A stretch of 64,000 nt of DNA from Euptelea pleiosperma (GCA_035048495.1 CM068548.1:7863464-7927463); one strand, 5' to 3'; counted from the stretch's first letter, positions 20,165 to 32,694 are shown. A program made the numbers and translations. Notes: generated by a model from the sequence alone, not told the origin.

Positions 20165-20699
20165 CTAATGGCGTGAGTTCGACCCACGTCTTGATTCGGT
20201 GGGTGGAACTTTGCCCAGGCCCATATAGAATTCAAGACATCAATTCCACTTACAACATTTAAAACCTAGATCTGAATTATACATCATCTTGGGATGTCCA
20301 CCAATCGGATCATGTTGATTAATGCACAAAATCCTACATGCTAACTATTTACAAGAACTTTTTTACTGTTCAAGCAAATGCTAGATCGGATGGTTGTGAT
20401 CATCTGATCAAATTGATTTTTTAATCTAATGTGTCTTTCTGCATTTCGTTGATTTTTGTTTTTACTCCTTTTGAGCCGTTAAAATGCATGGGAAGATGCT
20501 AGTGGCCAATTCAAATGGAAAAATTGAATTTGAGTGATTCGTATGGTCCATGCCCCATTCAATCGTTGGTCCACTGGTTGAACGGTTTGGATCTCTGAGT
20601 TGGTGGATCACGTGCATCATATGAGGGGTAGGGCCCATGAAGAATGATGGACCTTAAAATCATCAATTATATGAAGCTCTTTATACTTTAACCTTTTGC

Positions 20700-21400
20700 A
20701 TGTTTTCAAGCGGTAAGATTCCTTCATATTCACGGTTTTGGATTAACATGCGACACAGTCCTTTTCCTTCTGTCTTGCACTTTGAAGAGTGTGGTCCAGT
20801 TTCCTTTATCGCCGAAGCTTGGAGTCACAGCAAAGCAATCTGTCTCTCTCATGTTTGTTTTGGGTCCGCATATTCGCACCTCCGTTTCCTGTTGGGGCGG
20901 ACTCTGGTCGGGCTACACCCTAAAAAGAGAGATCTCTCCGTACAACTCGGACCATCCATACCCTTGTCCCAAAATTTGGAAGGCTAAGGTTTCCTTTAAA
21001 AATACGTTTATTTGCTTATCTAGTGAATTGATAGTTAGAAAGTGGATATTAGTGAGTTTCTGGGTGATGTACAAGGTTAATGGTGATAATACCAACCATT
21101 TGCTACTGCATTGTGATTTTGCATATTTGCACCTCTGTTTCTTATCGGGGCGAACTGTTGTCAGTGCACATCCCAAAAAGATCTCTCTCTCTCTCTCTCT
21201 CTCCAAAACTTGGACTATGCATACTCTTGTCTCAAAATTTAGAAGGCTAAGGTCCCTTTGAAACCTCTTTGAATAAAATACTTCTTCGAATTTGATAGTT
21301 AGAAATTGAATATTGGTAAATTTCTGAGTGATGTGCAAGGTTAATGATGGCGAGAATACTAATCATTTGCTACTGCATTGTGAGTTTGCATACTAGATTT
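20700..21400 (+). pseudogene. Tandem LINE zf-RVT remnants (tentative)
   Basis: Two decayed blocks about 280 bp apart (about 20860-21135 and 21140-21395) are similar to each other. Each encodes a broken version of a motif like VMCKVNG..NTNHLLLHC.FA, which resembles the Cys/His motif of the zf-RVT domain at the C terminus of plant LINE ORF2. Stops and frameshifts are frequent. A (CT)n tract lies between at 21183-21203. The assignment rests on this one motif. Confidence 0.4.
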
Positions 21401-21479
21401 GGCCTTTTTCTTAGCACAGGTGGGCTTTCATTGGCTCAAGCCGGAGACCATCGGAGCCTTATTGAGAGGATGATAAGTG

Positions 21480-23440
21480 AAGCCTATAAGAGGGGGGATA
21501 AGTGACTTCTCTGTTTTGTTATATAGACTAGTAAATGGTCCGTGCCCACGGCACTCTCCGACAAAAGAGTTTGCAAAAATTAGGTGCCTTCGGCACTCAA
21601 ACGGTATAACAGACTGGGGCGTTACCTTTTTTCCATTATAACGGCTGTTGTAACGGATTGTAATGCACAAAGGGAAAAATGGGAAAATAACAAAAAATAA
21701 TGGTGTTAAAATTCAAATTTTTAATTTCAAATTTTTAATAAATTGAGGTCAAATGAATAAATGAGGGGGGATTGTGTGGCTGAAATCGAACCGTCCACAT
21801 TACATGGATGGATTTGATCTCAACCATTATTTATCTTATGAAGCAGGATAAGATAAGAGAATACAACTGAGTTGTCTTGTTATATGCGTGGGTGGCCCGT
21901 GCCTGCGGTACTTTCCGACAAAGTGTTTGTCAAAATCGGTTGGGAGTTAATCTCAGCCATCGATATGAAGCATAGTGGATCTCAGCCACTCATTATTGAA
22001 GCCATATAAGATAAGAGGGGTATAAGACAACCACTGTCACTTGTTATATAGATAGTGGGTGGCCCGTGCGCATAGCACTCTCCAACAAAGTGTTTGTCAA
22101 AATTGGGTGTGAATGGCTGAGATCCACCATCTATTTGGGGGATAAGATCTCAGCCCTTCTTTGTCTAAATAGATTAGAGGGGGGTATAAGTGGGGAGACA
22201 ACTTCCCTGTTTTGTTATATAGATGTATAGTGGGTGGCCCGTGCCCTCGGCACTCCCATAGAAAGCATTGCACAAAATTGGGTGTGAGTGGTTGAGATAT
22301 TGGGGGATAAGATCTCGGCCATCGTTTGTGAAGCTGATAAGAGGGGTATAAGTGGGGAGACAATTTCCCTGTTAAATTAATCTAACCATTTAAATTTTAT
22401 TTTATGTAAGGGTTGATATGGGCCCTTGGATATATGAAGCCTATAAGAGGGGGGAGACAACCACTGTGTTTTGTTATATAGATGTATAGTGGGTAGCCCG
22501 TGCCCTCTGTACTCCCCTACAAAGCATTTCACGAAATTGGGTGTGAGTAGTTGAGATCCATAGTCCATTTGGGGGATAAGATCTCGGCTATCCTTTGTGA
22601 AGCCGATAAGAGGTAAGAGGGGTATAAGAGGGGAGACAATTTCCCTGTTAAATTAATCCAACCGTCTAAATTTTATTTTATGTAAGGGTTGATATGTGCC
22701 CTTGGATATATGAAGCCTATAAGAGGGGGAGACAACTGCTGTGCTTTGTTATATACTAGTAAATGGCCGTGCCCACGGCAATCTCTGACAAAAGTGTTTG
22801 CAAAAATTGGGTGCCTTCGGCACTCAAACGGTATAACGGACTGGGGCGGTACCATATTTTCCATTATAACGGATTGTAACACACAGAGGGAGAAATGAGA
22901 AAATAACAGAAATAACAAAAAAATAACGGTTTTGAAATTCAAATTTTGAATAAATTGAGGTCAAATGAGGTGGATTGAGTGGCTGAAATCTAACCGTTCA
23001 CATTAGATCGATGGATTTGATCTCAACCACTCTTTATCTAACCATCAACATTAGATGGATGGCTAAGATAAGAGAATACAACTGAGCTGTCTTGTTATAT
23101 GTGTGGGTGGCCCGTGCCCGCGGCACTTCCCGATAAAGTGTTTGTCAAAATTGGGTGGGAGTTAATCTCAGCCATCGATATGAAGCATAGTGGATCTCAA
23201 CCACTCATTGCTGAAGCCATAAAAAAATAAGAGGGGGTATAAGAAAACCACAGTCACTTGTTATATTGATAGTGGGTGGCCCGTGCCCTCGGCACTCCCC
23301 GTCAAAGCATATGCCAAAATCAGGTGTGAATGGCTGAGATCCACCATCCATTTGGGGGATAAGATCTCGGCCCTTCTTTGTTGAAACAGATAAGAGGGTG
23401 TATAAGTGGGGAGACAACTTCCCTATTTTGTTATATAGAT
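21480..23440 (-). mobile_element. Large Helitron-like tandem array with a 1.23-kb duplication
   Basis: Roughly eight units each contain (on the + strand) GGTGGCCCGTGCC, then CGGCACTC, a GGGGGATAAGATCTCGGCC block, then GTTATATAGA. These are the mirror of the terminal hairpin and TCTATATAAC start defined at 13.0-13.6 kb. A 1227-bp segment is duplicated: ACTAGTAAATGG at 21528 recurs at 22755, with matching text for at least 500 bp after each, including an embedded AACGG fragment (21605-21740 and 22835-22950). No coding sequence. Confidence 0.55.
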
Positions 23441-23519
23441 ATATTTTAATTGGATTTATGAAAATAGATTACAACCTGGCTAAACCAGTGATGATCACTT
23501 ATCACCCACAATAAGAGCC

Positions 23520-23830
23520 ACGTTGGACTTTTTTAGAGGACACTAACCATATGGATGAATAGGTGGACCTACCAAATAAAAATCAGCCTGATTAATGATT
23601 TCATACCTTTCCATCTTGTACCCCAAATAATGGTTGATAATGCTCAAATTTCGACGGTTAAAATCAACCCAAGAAAATGGCTCCAATCCCACACTTGGGA
23701 ATGAGTAATCAGGTGGATTTTTGGTTTGTAGATCACCTAAGGATTGGCCAAACATCCATACGGTCAGTGTCCTCTAAAAATGTGCCATGTGGCTTATATT
23801 GTGGACGAAGTAGGGTGTGCCAATATCTGC
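23520..23830. mobile_element. MITE-A copy
   Basis: GAGCCACGTTGGAC and TAGAGGACACTAACCATATG at the left, mirrored by GGATTGGCCAAACATCCATA and GTGCCATGTGGCTTATATTG at the right. Confidence 0.65.
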
Positions 23831-23939
23831 TCCCTTTTCTTTAAAGATTTTTTTTTTTGAGTTTTCAAAATGAATTGATTTTTCTAGTGACCTTTTTACC
23901 TCTTCTAGCAAATTTTATGAACAGGAACTTTATTAACGG

Positions 23940-24812
23940 CCGTCCTCATGATGGACCACAGTATGAGTCACATGGCAGACTCTTAGAGACCACTGACCTT
24001 ATGGATGTGTGGCCCATCCTTAGGTGGACCTACATAAAAAAATCAGCTTGATTAGTCATTTCAGGCCTTTGGAACTTTGTGCCCAAAATAATACTCAAAT
24101 TTTACAGCTAAATATCAACCCATGAAAAAGACACAAATTCAACACTTAAAAATCACTAATCAGGCTAATTTTTGGTTTGTAGGTCCACCTATGGTTGGGC
24201 CAAAAACCTATAAGGTCAGCAATCTCTAAGAGTCTCTGGCTTGTAGTTTCGTCCGTCGTTACACTACAAGAAAATTGACTTATAGCAACGACCTTCAGGG
24301 ACGGCCAGGGAAAACCGTCGGTATAGGCCACTTTTACCGACGGCCAGACAGAGGCCGTTGTTATAGGTAGTTTGAAAAATTTAGAGGGAAAAATTGACTT
24401 TTAGCGACGAGTTATAGCGACGGATATATTTCTGGCCGTCGCTAAATAGGTATATACCGACGGGCTGATCCTTGGCCGTCGCTATATCTTCACTAATAGC
24501 GACGACTAATTCTTGACCTTCTCTAAAGGATTTGATAGCGATAGCCACGTGGCCATCACTAAAAGCCCTATTTTTATTACCCGCGAAACCCCTCTTTTCT
24601 CTCTTCTTACAACCCTTTTTTCTCTCCCCTAAACCCTAAAACCCACTTTTATCTCCCGCTCAACCCTCTTCGACAGAAAATCCTTCTCCGTCATCGTCCG
24701 CTGCCATCCGATGTTCTTCCGGCTGTCCGTCGTCGACCATCGATCGCTGTTAGCTGCTCCTCCGCCGTTGCTCTATTCCCATAATTACGTCCCTTAGTAA
24801 AGTTCTACTCAA
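23940..24812. mobile_element. MITE-A copy interrupted by a CACTA end
   Basis: The MITE-A body runs from GAGTCACATGGCAGACTC to about 24235. A CACTA fragment occupies 24262 to about 24795, after which AGTAAAGTTCTACTC (MITE-A-type terminus) resumes and ends near 24812. Confidence 0.5.
24262..24795 (+). mobile_element. Truncated CACTA (En/Spm) terminus
   Basis: Starts CACTACAAGAAAATTGACTT, the standard plant CACTA terminus. It is followed by clustered subterminal copies of TAGCGACGGCC and GGCCGTCGCTA on both strands (24400-24540). The matching TAGTG end is not seen, so the element is incomplete. From 24600 to 24780 the sequence is CT-rich. Confidence 0.75.
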
Positions 24813-25465
24813 ATAAAAGACAGTTTTGTTGGAAGTGTATTCCGTCAAATGTTGACTGGAAAAGGTAAAAAGTTTACTTGAAAAATCAATTCCTGTCTCA
24901 AATTAGAATTTCTTTCTCATTTTCTATAAGAAATGGATCAAATTACGCTGAACTAACTCATCAGAGCTCTCGAATACCTGCAATTCAACTTGTAGCACAA
25001 GTAGTACATAACATGCTCCATTGAAATGAAGATTATTCACATTTCGACCTCTTAGATAGTGACATCAAAATCATTGAATTGAAACAAAGAAAGTCGTGTG
25101 AAAACGAGTTCGATAATGCGAGCGTGCACCTTCTCCTTTTATCGGGTGGCAGCTAGAAAAGAAAAGAAAAAGATTCTGCATCCCAAATTCGACTGCCACA
25201 CTGAGTGAAACTCTTACCAAGCTGCTAAATTTCAGTACATGACCACAAATTATTTGTATTTTTTTTAATTTACAAAATACGATGAAAATTCAAAGAATTT
25301 TAGATAAATTTCGGGAATCTCGGTAATTTAAATTACATATATATAAGAAATCATTGATTTACAGACAATACATTTGATTAGAGAAAAAAAAAACTTTCTT
25401 TTTATATCGAATTATAATATTTTAGTATGCATAAATTACACAATCGTGTTACGATTAATTAGAAT
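24813..25465. other. Intergenic, nothing recognised
   Basis: No ORF, RNA gene or repeat that I can support. Confidence 0.5.
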
Positions 25466-26046
25466 TAAGGCTCAGGCACTGAGGGCTAACTCAGCGCTAT
25501 CAACAACCTTTGGATTCTCGAAATCCACGGCACTGAGTCTCACTCCTGAGCGGTGTCAGAAAAAGGGGGTCTCCTGAGCCCGACCCTTAGATTAATTGGT
25601 TAGATTTATCAGTTAATAACAAACCGAAATAAGGTTCTCTTATTTAGTTGGAGTAGCATCTTCCCAGAATTGAGAAGCACTCTCTTGTTTGTCTCGTTTG
25701 TTTTTGTTGTTCTTAGCTGTTCACGCCCTTTCATTTTGTTTGTTTTGAGATCTTTTCGATCTCCCATCTAATATATCAGCATGGATTTATCAAAAAAACA
25801 AACAAATTGAAATATATAAAAAGAAGAGCCAGGCTCGAAGGACTCACCCTTTTGCACTAATAATTGTACTAATGCTCTCGGATGTGGATTCCGAGAATCC
25901 AACGGTGGTTTTGCTTTGGCACAAAGTGAATCCAGTGAATGTCAGTTCAACCGCTTACAACCACCATTTTTTTCAAAATCCACGGCACCCGAAAACATTG
26001 GTTAAATTATTAGTGCAAAAAATTTGGTCCACGGATCCCGACCCAT
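25466..26046. mobile_element. Two family-I repeats
   Basis: Both 25466-25590 and 25830-26046 show CAACAACC.TTGGATTCTCG-type text, GAAATCCACGGCAC, and a GGGTCGGGCTC-like terminus in one orientation or the other. The 120-240 bp between them is unrecognised sequence with a possible retroelement tail near 25780. Confidence 0.5.
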
Positions 26047-26144
26047 AAACCAAGAAGTAACTATAGTACTAGGTGTGTGGGTTCTTCTCTATTTTGAAAT
26101 AGAGAAAACTTTCGCTGTCGCATTGCATCAGCAAAGCTAAGGAT

Positions 26145-26246
26145 GCAGTAATCAAGACCACATGTTGAGGTGGGTCTACTTCACTTGGGAATCTCTTCTT
26201 TTTAAAACATGTGGACCCTACCTTAACAAGTGGTCTTGATTACTGC
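26145..26246. other. 102-bp near-perfect hairpin
   Basis: GCAGTAATCAAGACCAC (26145-26161) pairs exactly with GTGGTCTTGATTACTGC (26230-26246). The next 20 or so bases also pair with few mismatches (ATGTTGAGGTGGGTC with ACCCTACCTTAACAA), leaving a loop of about 30 bases. The size and pairing would suit a very small MITE or a miRNA-type precursor; neither is proved. Confidence 0.7.
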
Positions 26247-27344
26247 AACCACACCTTTAGATGAATTTTTTCCTATCCATAAGTGCCTCAGTTGCATTGT
26301 GGGTGGGCTTTATTAGTGTCTCCCACTTCTTTTTGCTAGAATATGTTGATAACTCTCCGTCACACTACTAGAATGGTCCCACTTCTTTCTGGTACAATAT
26401 CTTCATGATTTTTCATCATTCTACTAGAACATACCTTGTACCATTTTGAATTTTTCCCTTTAGAAACTTTTGTTGGAAGGCCTCCCTTCGTCTATAAAAT
26501 AGAGGATCCTCTTTCTTGTTATTACAGATTTAACTAGAGTTTGGAGAGGGTATATTTCTTCTGAGGTGCCAATCTAGTTGGGATGCCGGACAGATTGAGC
26601 CATTTCTTCATCCCTTGTACTTTTAATATAATTCTCTTATCCAGCTAAAAAAAAATGTAGGCGTCCGCGTACGAGAACACTAGATGGAATGCGGGAAATA
26701 GTTCTGTATGCAGTAACAAAAATATATGAAACACAAATGCCCATCTTCTCAGCAAAAGACAATGATTAAGCGATTACTTACACAAATTAGCATCAGATAA
26801 GACACAAATTGTCGCAATCATGCTTACTGGGGCCTTTTAGTTTCTTAATAAAGGTCCCTGAGTGAATCATAGGCCCTGTATGGTGACCACATAAAAGATT
26901 TTTAGGATAGGATTCATAAGTCAAAATGTGTTTGATCTAAAGCACTTTTACGGACATTTAGGATGAGGGTTATTTAAAAAAAAAAAAAAAAAAAAAGGAC
27001 AACCAAACAGGCCTTATCCAACTTTTGTTCTCCACCTTTGGCCCTGTAAATGATCCAAAAAAGTGTCTATATTGGTGGGAATAGTTGAGCCCGGAAATTA
27101 ATTAACTTCATTTTACCAAAAATTGTAAGTCCTTCGACAGTACTACCTCCTCTCTTCTGAGATGTCTCGACCCCGGGCAAGGGCTACCTAAATAGTAGGT
27201 TACATCTACATAAGTGTTACAAAAAAATAGTTTGAACCAAAACTAATTCTCCTGGTTACCCTTGACCTCCCCCTCCACAGGTCACAATATAACAGGGGTT
27301 GAGGCATCTCCTCAACCAAATGGGTGAGGAAAGACGGTCATGAA
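26247..27344. other. Intergenic; possible LTR-like stretch
   Basis: About 26290-26655 holds TATAAAATAGAGGATCCTC followed by a pyrimidine-rich leader-like stretch, the kind of sequence seen in LTR promoters. No termini or TSD could be set. A run of about 20 A's is at 26977-26996. No gene. Confidence 0.35.
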
Positions 27345-27727
27345 AAATTTTAGATGCAGAGGGGTCTCGTGGCTCTACATGGCTCAGTTTTTTGGACCCA
27401 CTAACCCCATGGATGTTTACCCAACCCCCGTGGTGGATATGCATACCAAAAATCAGCTTGGTTGATAATTTCTAGCCGTTGGATTAAGTGCCCATAAATA
27501 TGCAAAAAAACATGCTTGAATCCAACGGCTACAGTCAATCCTAAAAAAGTACATGCTATAATCTATGGGTAGCGAAAATCAATGAGACTGATGTTTCGTA
27601 TAAATATCCACCAAGGGTTGGGCTAAACATCCATGCGGTTAGTGGGCCCCAAACAATGAGCTATGTAGGGCCACGAGAGCCCTCTCCATCGACTGCATCC
27701 AAAGTCCTCTGCATCTAAGATTTTTCC
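27345..27727. mobile_element. MITE-B copy
   Basis: Left AAAAATTTTAGATGCAGAGG and right mirror CCTCTGCATCTAAGATTTTT, with GGATGTTTACCCAACCC and GGGCTAAACATCCATGCGG inside. Confidence 0.75.
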
Positions 27728-27959
27728 CTTAAGGTCAACACTCTATTTTATCCTTAGTTGTGCTTTTAGATTACTTGTAATAATCCCATGCACCCTTTTG
27801 GTTAAATATTCATTCGACCTTTATGTGGGTAGTTAAACCCGATTCGGTATTCATCCATGATGAATATCTGCTTTTAAATAGCCTAGGGGGGGACTGCACG
27901 TGCACCTTACGAAATCCCCACTTAACACACGTGAGTGGCTGTAGGGCAGTAGGGGTGTC

Positions 27960-29660
27960 TTTGAAAGAAGTGGCACACTATTAGAGACCACTGACAGTAT
28001 GGATGTTTGGCCCATCCCTAGGTGGACCTACATGCAAATAATTAGCCTGATTACTGATTTCTAAGCATTCGATTGGAGTCCTTTTCATGAGTTGATTTTT
28101 AATCATAGATTTTGGGTACAAAGATCCAAAGGATTAAAATCACTAATCTGGTTAATTTTTAGCCAACGACAAAAAGACACAACCATGCACAATGGTAAAG
28201 TCCTTGAACTTGGATCATGTGATCATTTTTCTTTAATAATGAAGTAAGAGAAATTTTTTTTCAAACATCGAATTTTAACACCATTGATGATAGCCATATT
28301 ATGAGCCACGTGGCACACTCTTAGAGACCACTGATTGTATAGGTGTTTGGCACATCCATAGTTGGACCTACATACCAAAATTCATCCTGATTAGTAATTT
28401 CAATCTGTTGGGTTAGTCTTTTTCAGAACCAATTATATAGAACCAGTTTTATATAGAACCAATTATATATGACAGTTTTAAGGCTAACGGTTCCAATTTT
28501 GGTCTTGAAACAAGTGGTTCCAGACCAAAATCAACAAATAATCTGTTTCCCATTGGATGTTGGGAAAATGTAAACAAAATAAAATAATAAAAGGTTTTTA
28601 TGCTCAAAATGAAAGAAACTTGACCATCCTTATGTATTTTGGTTCTAGGTCTAGGTTGACCCGATGGACACTTGAGTCTGACTGAGGAGTGTAACTTGGC
28701 GGGTTGGGTCTAGTTGAGGGTTTGCCGAAGCCCAACCTGAGCTTCTAAACATCCAACACAAGCTTAAGCCCAACCTGACCTCGGGCCTCAGATGCTTAAC
28801 TAGAGCCCTATCTGAGCTACTCCTGCATCGGCCCAAGCCCGACATGGGTTAAGTTGGCCTGGTTGCGTAGGGTTAGGTTTGTCGAGTTGAGTGATAGGTA
28901 GCTAATAATATATTACTAATTTATGGTAAAATACATATCTTTCTATTTTTATAAACAACTAGGGGGGCGACACGTTGGAGTTATTGTAAGGGCCTCATCA
29001 ACATTGATGACGAACCACAGTTTGAGCCACATGGTACACTCTTAGAAACCACTGACCCTATGGATGTTTGGCCCATCCCTAGATGGATTTACCTGCCTAA
29101 ATTCAACCTTATTAATAATTTTTATCCGTTGGATTAGAGCCTTTTTCATGGTTTATTTGTAACAGTAGATTTCGAGCATTATTTGGAGTACTGAGATCCA
29201 AAGTTTAGAAATAACTGATCAGGCTTATTTTTTGTGTCTAGATCTACCTAGAGATGGACCAAACATCCATATGGCATGGTCAGTAGTCTCTAATAATGAG
29301 CCACATGGTCCACACACTCGTTCGTCATCAACATTGATGATGGACTTCCATCACTACGTGTGTTGCACGTGTGCTTTACACATGGCAGCACCTTACACGT
29401 GGCAGCACCTTACACGTGGCACACTCTTAGAGATCACTGACCATATGAATGTTTGGCCCATCCCTAGGTGGGCCTACATGCAAAAAAACAGCTTGATTAG
29501 TGATTTCTAAGCATTCAATTGGAGTCATTTTCATGGGTTGATTTTTAACCGTAGATTTTGAGTATTATTTGGGGTACGCAGATCCAAAAGGTTAAAAATC
29601 ACTAATCATGCTGATTTTGGTATGCAAGTCCACCTAGAGATGGACCAAACATCCATATGT
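27960..29660. mobile_element. Cluster of MITE-A copies and halves
   Basis: At least four partial copies: 27960-28180, 28290-28430, 29010-29330 and 29330-29660. All carry GGATGTTTGGCCCATCCCTA or its mirror beside a CACGTGGCACACTCTTAGAG edge. Near 29370-29420 the segment CACCTTACACGTGGCAG is repeated in tandem. Between 28430 and 28990 is unrecognised sequence rich in GAACCA words. Confidence 0.5.
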
Positions 29661-29729
29661 CAGTGGCTACGTTTTTTTTTTTTTGTTTTTTTTGTCTTTA
29701 AATAGTAGTGTCTGACGTGAGAGGAAGTT

Positions 29730-29913
29730 TTTTTTTTTTTTTAAGAGGGCCCCACGTGAAGTCAGGTGAAACCTGGACCCGGTCAAGCCGATAAAGGGGA
29801 TTTCTACTCCTGGAACAACTGCTTAGAGGAGGAAAGCTGCTGTGTGGGTTTGACCCTACGACCTCCCGAAAGAGGTGGATACACACCAACCATCTGAGCT
29901 GCCATGTTGGGTG
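29730..29913 (-). mobile_element. tRNA-derived SINE with 17-bp TSD
   Basis: On the - strand the element begins CACCCAACATGGCAGCTCAG. The tRNA-like head has an A-box-like TGGCAGCTCAGATGG and a B-box-like GGTCGTAGGGTCAAACCC, and the element ends in an A-tail (T-run at 29730-29742 on the + strand). TGACGTGAGAGGAAGTT is duplicated exactly at 29713-29729 and 29914-29930. This combination identifies a SINE mobilised by LINE machinery. Confidence 0.85.
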
Positions 29914-30229
29914 TGACGTGAGAGGAAGTTATTTATTTATTTATTTGGAAGATGCATTTAATGAGCAAACAGGGGGTGACGTATGTCTTTGCAAACCAAA
30001 AGATAGAAGAACCCTGCTGAGGGAATGATTTGAAGAAAACAAAAGAAACAAAAATGAGGTATTTTCAGAATATTAGGGTTTGGGATATATTGTGAAGCCC
30101 GTGTGTATGCGTGTATGCTAAGTGAGAGTGTCCTCATGTATGGCATCACCCAAGCTCGATTTGGCTTTATAATATAGATATATATCTATTGAAATAGTAG
30201 TAATAGGGTTACTTTCTATCTATTTATTA

Positions 30230-31920
30230 TTATTTTAAAGCCAAAACTACGATGCCATAGGACATTCATAGAGCACCTATTAGTTGCCTAATAATACAAA
30301 AACCTAGGCACCTCTTTGTTCCTTATAATGCCACGTACAGTTGCCACTCTCTAGTCTCTACCAAAAGTTTATTTAATGCCCCTTTAATTAATCACCCATT
30401 CTCATGTCATTATTTATTTTTCAACACAGACCCTTAATAATCATTTAATCACTTACCATACCATTATTTCTATATTTTTAAAACAATTCCTTAAAATCAT
30501 CTTAATTACTTTCTATACCATTTCTTTCATATTTTCAAAACCATCCCTTAATAGCCACCTACTTATTCTACATAGACAACTTCAGAATTTTAATTTTTTA
30601 ATTATGCCTTGAGTTGCTACAAATTATAGATTTGCCCTTCAAGCTAATCTTCTAAATTTTCCCTTGGGTTAAAACTTCCTTATTTTGCCACTTTTTTTCT
30701 TCAAAAAAGCCCCTACAATCCACATGTGCAACTATAGAAACACCACACGGCGTCTATTAATTACCTGTCAAAAAGAACGAAATCCTAGGCATCTATCAAT
30801 TCATTAAATGCCCCTTTAATGAACTCACATATTTTCATGTTATTAATTATATTTTCAATGCAGTCTCTTGATAAATACTTAATTACTTTTTATGTCATCA
30901 TTCTTATTTTTAATATAGTCCCTTAATAACCACTTAATTATTTACCATGTCATTATTCTTATATTTTCAAAACAGTTCCTTAGTAACAACTCTAATTACT
31001 TTCTATGTCATTTTTTCTTACATTTCCAAAACAATCCCTTAATAACTACACATATGCCTCATTTTTCTACATTTTTGTGTATTTTTTAAAGGTATCAGCT
31101 TGCTCAATTGGTAAAGTTTGTGGGCGATGATACAATAGACCTGAGTTCAAAATCCACCTTCACCAAGTTATTGATCTCTTTAAAAAATAGGCTTACCTAT
31201 CAAAAAAAAAAAACTTAAATATTTTGATTTTCTAATTGTGGCTTGACTTGCCACAATATATAATTTTTCCCCTCCAAACTAATCTTCCAAACTATCATTT
31301 GGATTGAAACTTTTTTATTTTGCCACTTCTTCCAAAAAGGTCCCTACAATCATTCATGCACCATGAGTACTAGTACTAGTCCGAAAAGGCATGTACAATC
31401 GCTACAATTACTCAAGTGTGGCCCACTAGTACTATTTTAAAGCCAAAACTTGCCTACCACACCACTCCATGTAAACCTAACTCCTATTAGTTGCATGCTA
31501 AACCAAAAATTATACGCACTTATTAGTTCATTATATGCCCCTACTTAATTTATCGTACCATAATAAGATATACAATATTCTTAGACTTTTTAGTCTTTTT
31601 CTACTTCATGCATTATAACATAATAAGATATGCAATATTCAAAGACTTTTTAATCTTTTCCACTTCACTTCTTCGGTTAATGGGAATGATTATACTTATC
31701 ACAATCACTACAAACTTCTCAAATAAGCAACTTCGACTTGCCCACCTTCAACTTTTTGTCTTTCTAACTGTGCCATGAGTTGCTACAATTTTTAGATTCG
31801 CCCCTCCAAACTAATCTTCCAAAACTGTCATTTGGATGGAAACTTTCTTGTTCGGACTCTTCTACCCAAAAAAATGCCCCTACTTGCTCACGTGCAATGC
31901 ACTATGCCACCTACTAGCAC
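30230..31920. mobile_element. AT-rich repeats, probably Helitron-derived (three units)
   Basis: Three related stretches (about 30230-30760, 30760-31380, 31430-31920) each contain TTTTAAAGCCAAAACT or its relic, TTAATTACTTWCCATRYCATT words, and end with CCCCTACAATC then a GTGCAAC/CACGT motif. The same set recurs at 44010-45200 and 48360-49140. The paired GTGCA...GCAC ending suggests Helitron hairpins, but the CTAG ends are unclear. Confidence 0.4.
31091..31213 (+). mobile_element. Possible short SINE
   Basis: The head TCAGCTTGCTCAATTGGTAA resembles a tRNA A box and GAGTTCAAAATCC a B box, followed by an A-rich tail (12 A's) at about 31200. No TSD could be confirmed. It does not fold as a functional tRNA as far as I can see. 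Confidence 0.4.
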
Positions 31921-32694
31921 GGGAGTACACTTTTGGTCACTTGCTTTAGTGACCCATGTCAATCACTAGTCTGTAAACTTAACAAGTCCCCCCCCCCCCC
32001 GCCCCTTTTTTTTAAGTTTAAATTTCAAAAATTTAAAACATGGGATGTCATGGGTACGTGTCAAGTGTACAAACTAGAGTGATTGAGATGAGTCACTAAA
32101 GCAAGTGACCAAAAAGGACTCCTATATGGTAGTAATTTACTTAGTTTACCATAGGTAGGCAATGTTAGTAGATATCTATCATCCACATATATAGTAGATG
32201 GTAGTGACAGGCTACCCTATATGGTAATAATTTACAAATTGACTATAGATAACCAATGTTAATATAGATATCTATTATCCATCATCGGCACTCTCCGACA
32301 AAGCGTTTGCCAAAATCGGATGTGAGTGGCTGAGATCCACCGTCCATTTGGGGTATAAGATCTCGACCCTTCTTTATGAAGCCGGATAAGAGGGGGAGAC
32401 AACATCCCTGTTTTGTTATATAGATGGATGGTAGTGATAGGCTACCTAAATGTTAGCAATTTACCATAAGTAACCATTGGTAATATTTTATGGTAGTAAT
32501 TTACTAATAGTTTAAGTAACCTTGGGCTCGGGTTGCCCGAGGCCTTAGCACGAGGACCCAAATTTTGGGTGGGTTCAGAAATCTCAAATTGAGCCCAACT
32601 CGAGCCCTAGAAATTCTAGCTAAGCCCGGCCTGAGGTCTGTCTGAGCTCTTCGCACTCAGTTTGTGCCTGCCTAAGTTCCACCTCTACTCTACT
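31921..32694. other. Intergenic with one Helitron-like unit
   Basis: 32285-32425 is a single Helitron-array-type unit (CGGCACTCTCCGACAAAGCG, then GTTATATAGATGG). The flanking sequence consists of short repeated TAGTAATTTAC words. A poly-C run lies near 31990. No gene. Confidence 0.5.

Noticed and set aside
31091..31165. tRNA gene
   Set aside because: A- and B-box-like words are present, but there is no cloverleaf pairing that I can form and the sequence ends in an A-tail, so SINE-like at best.
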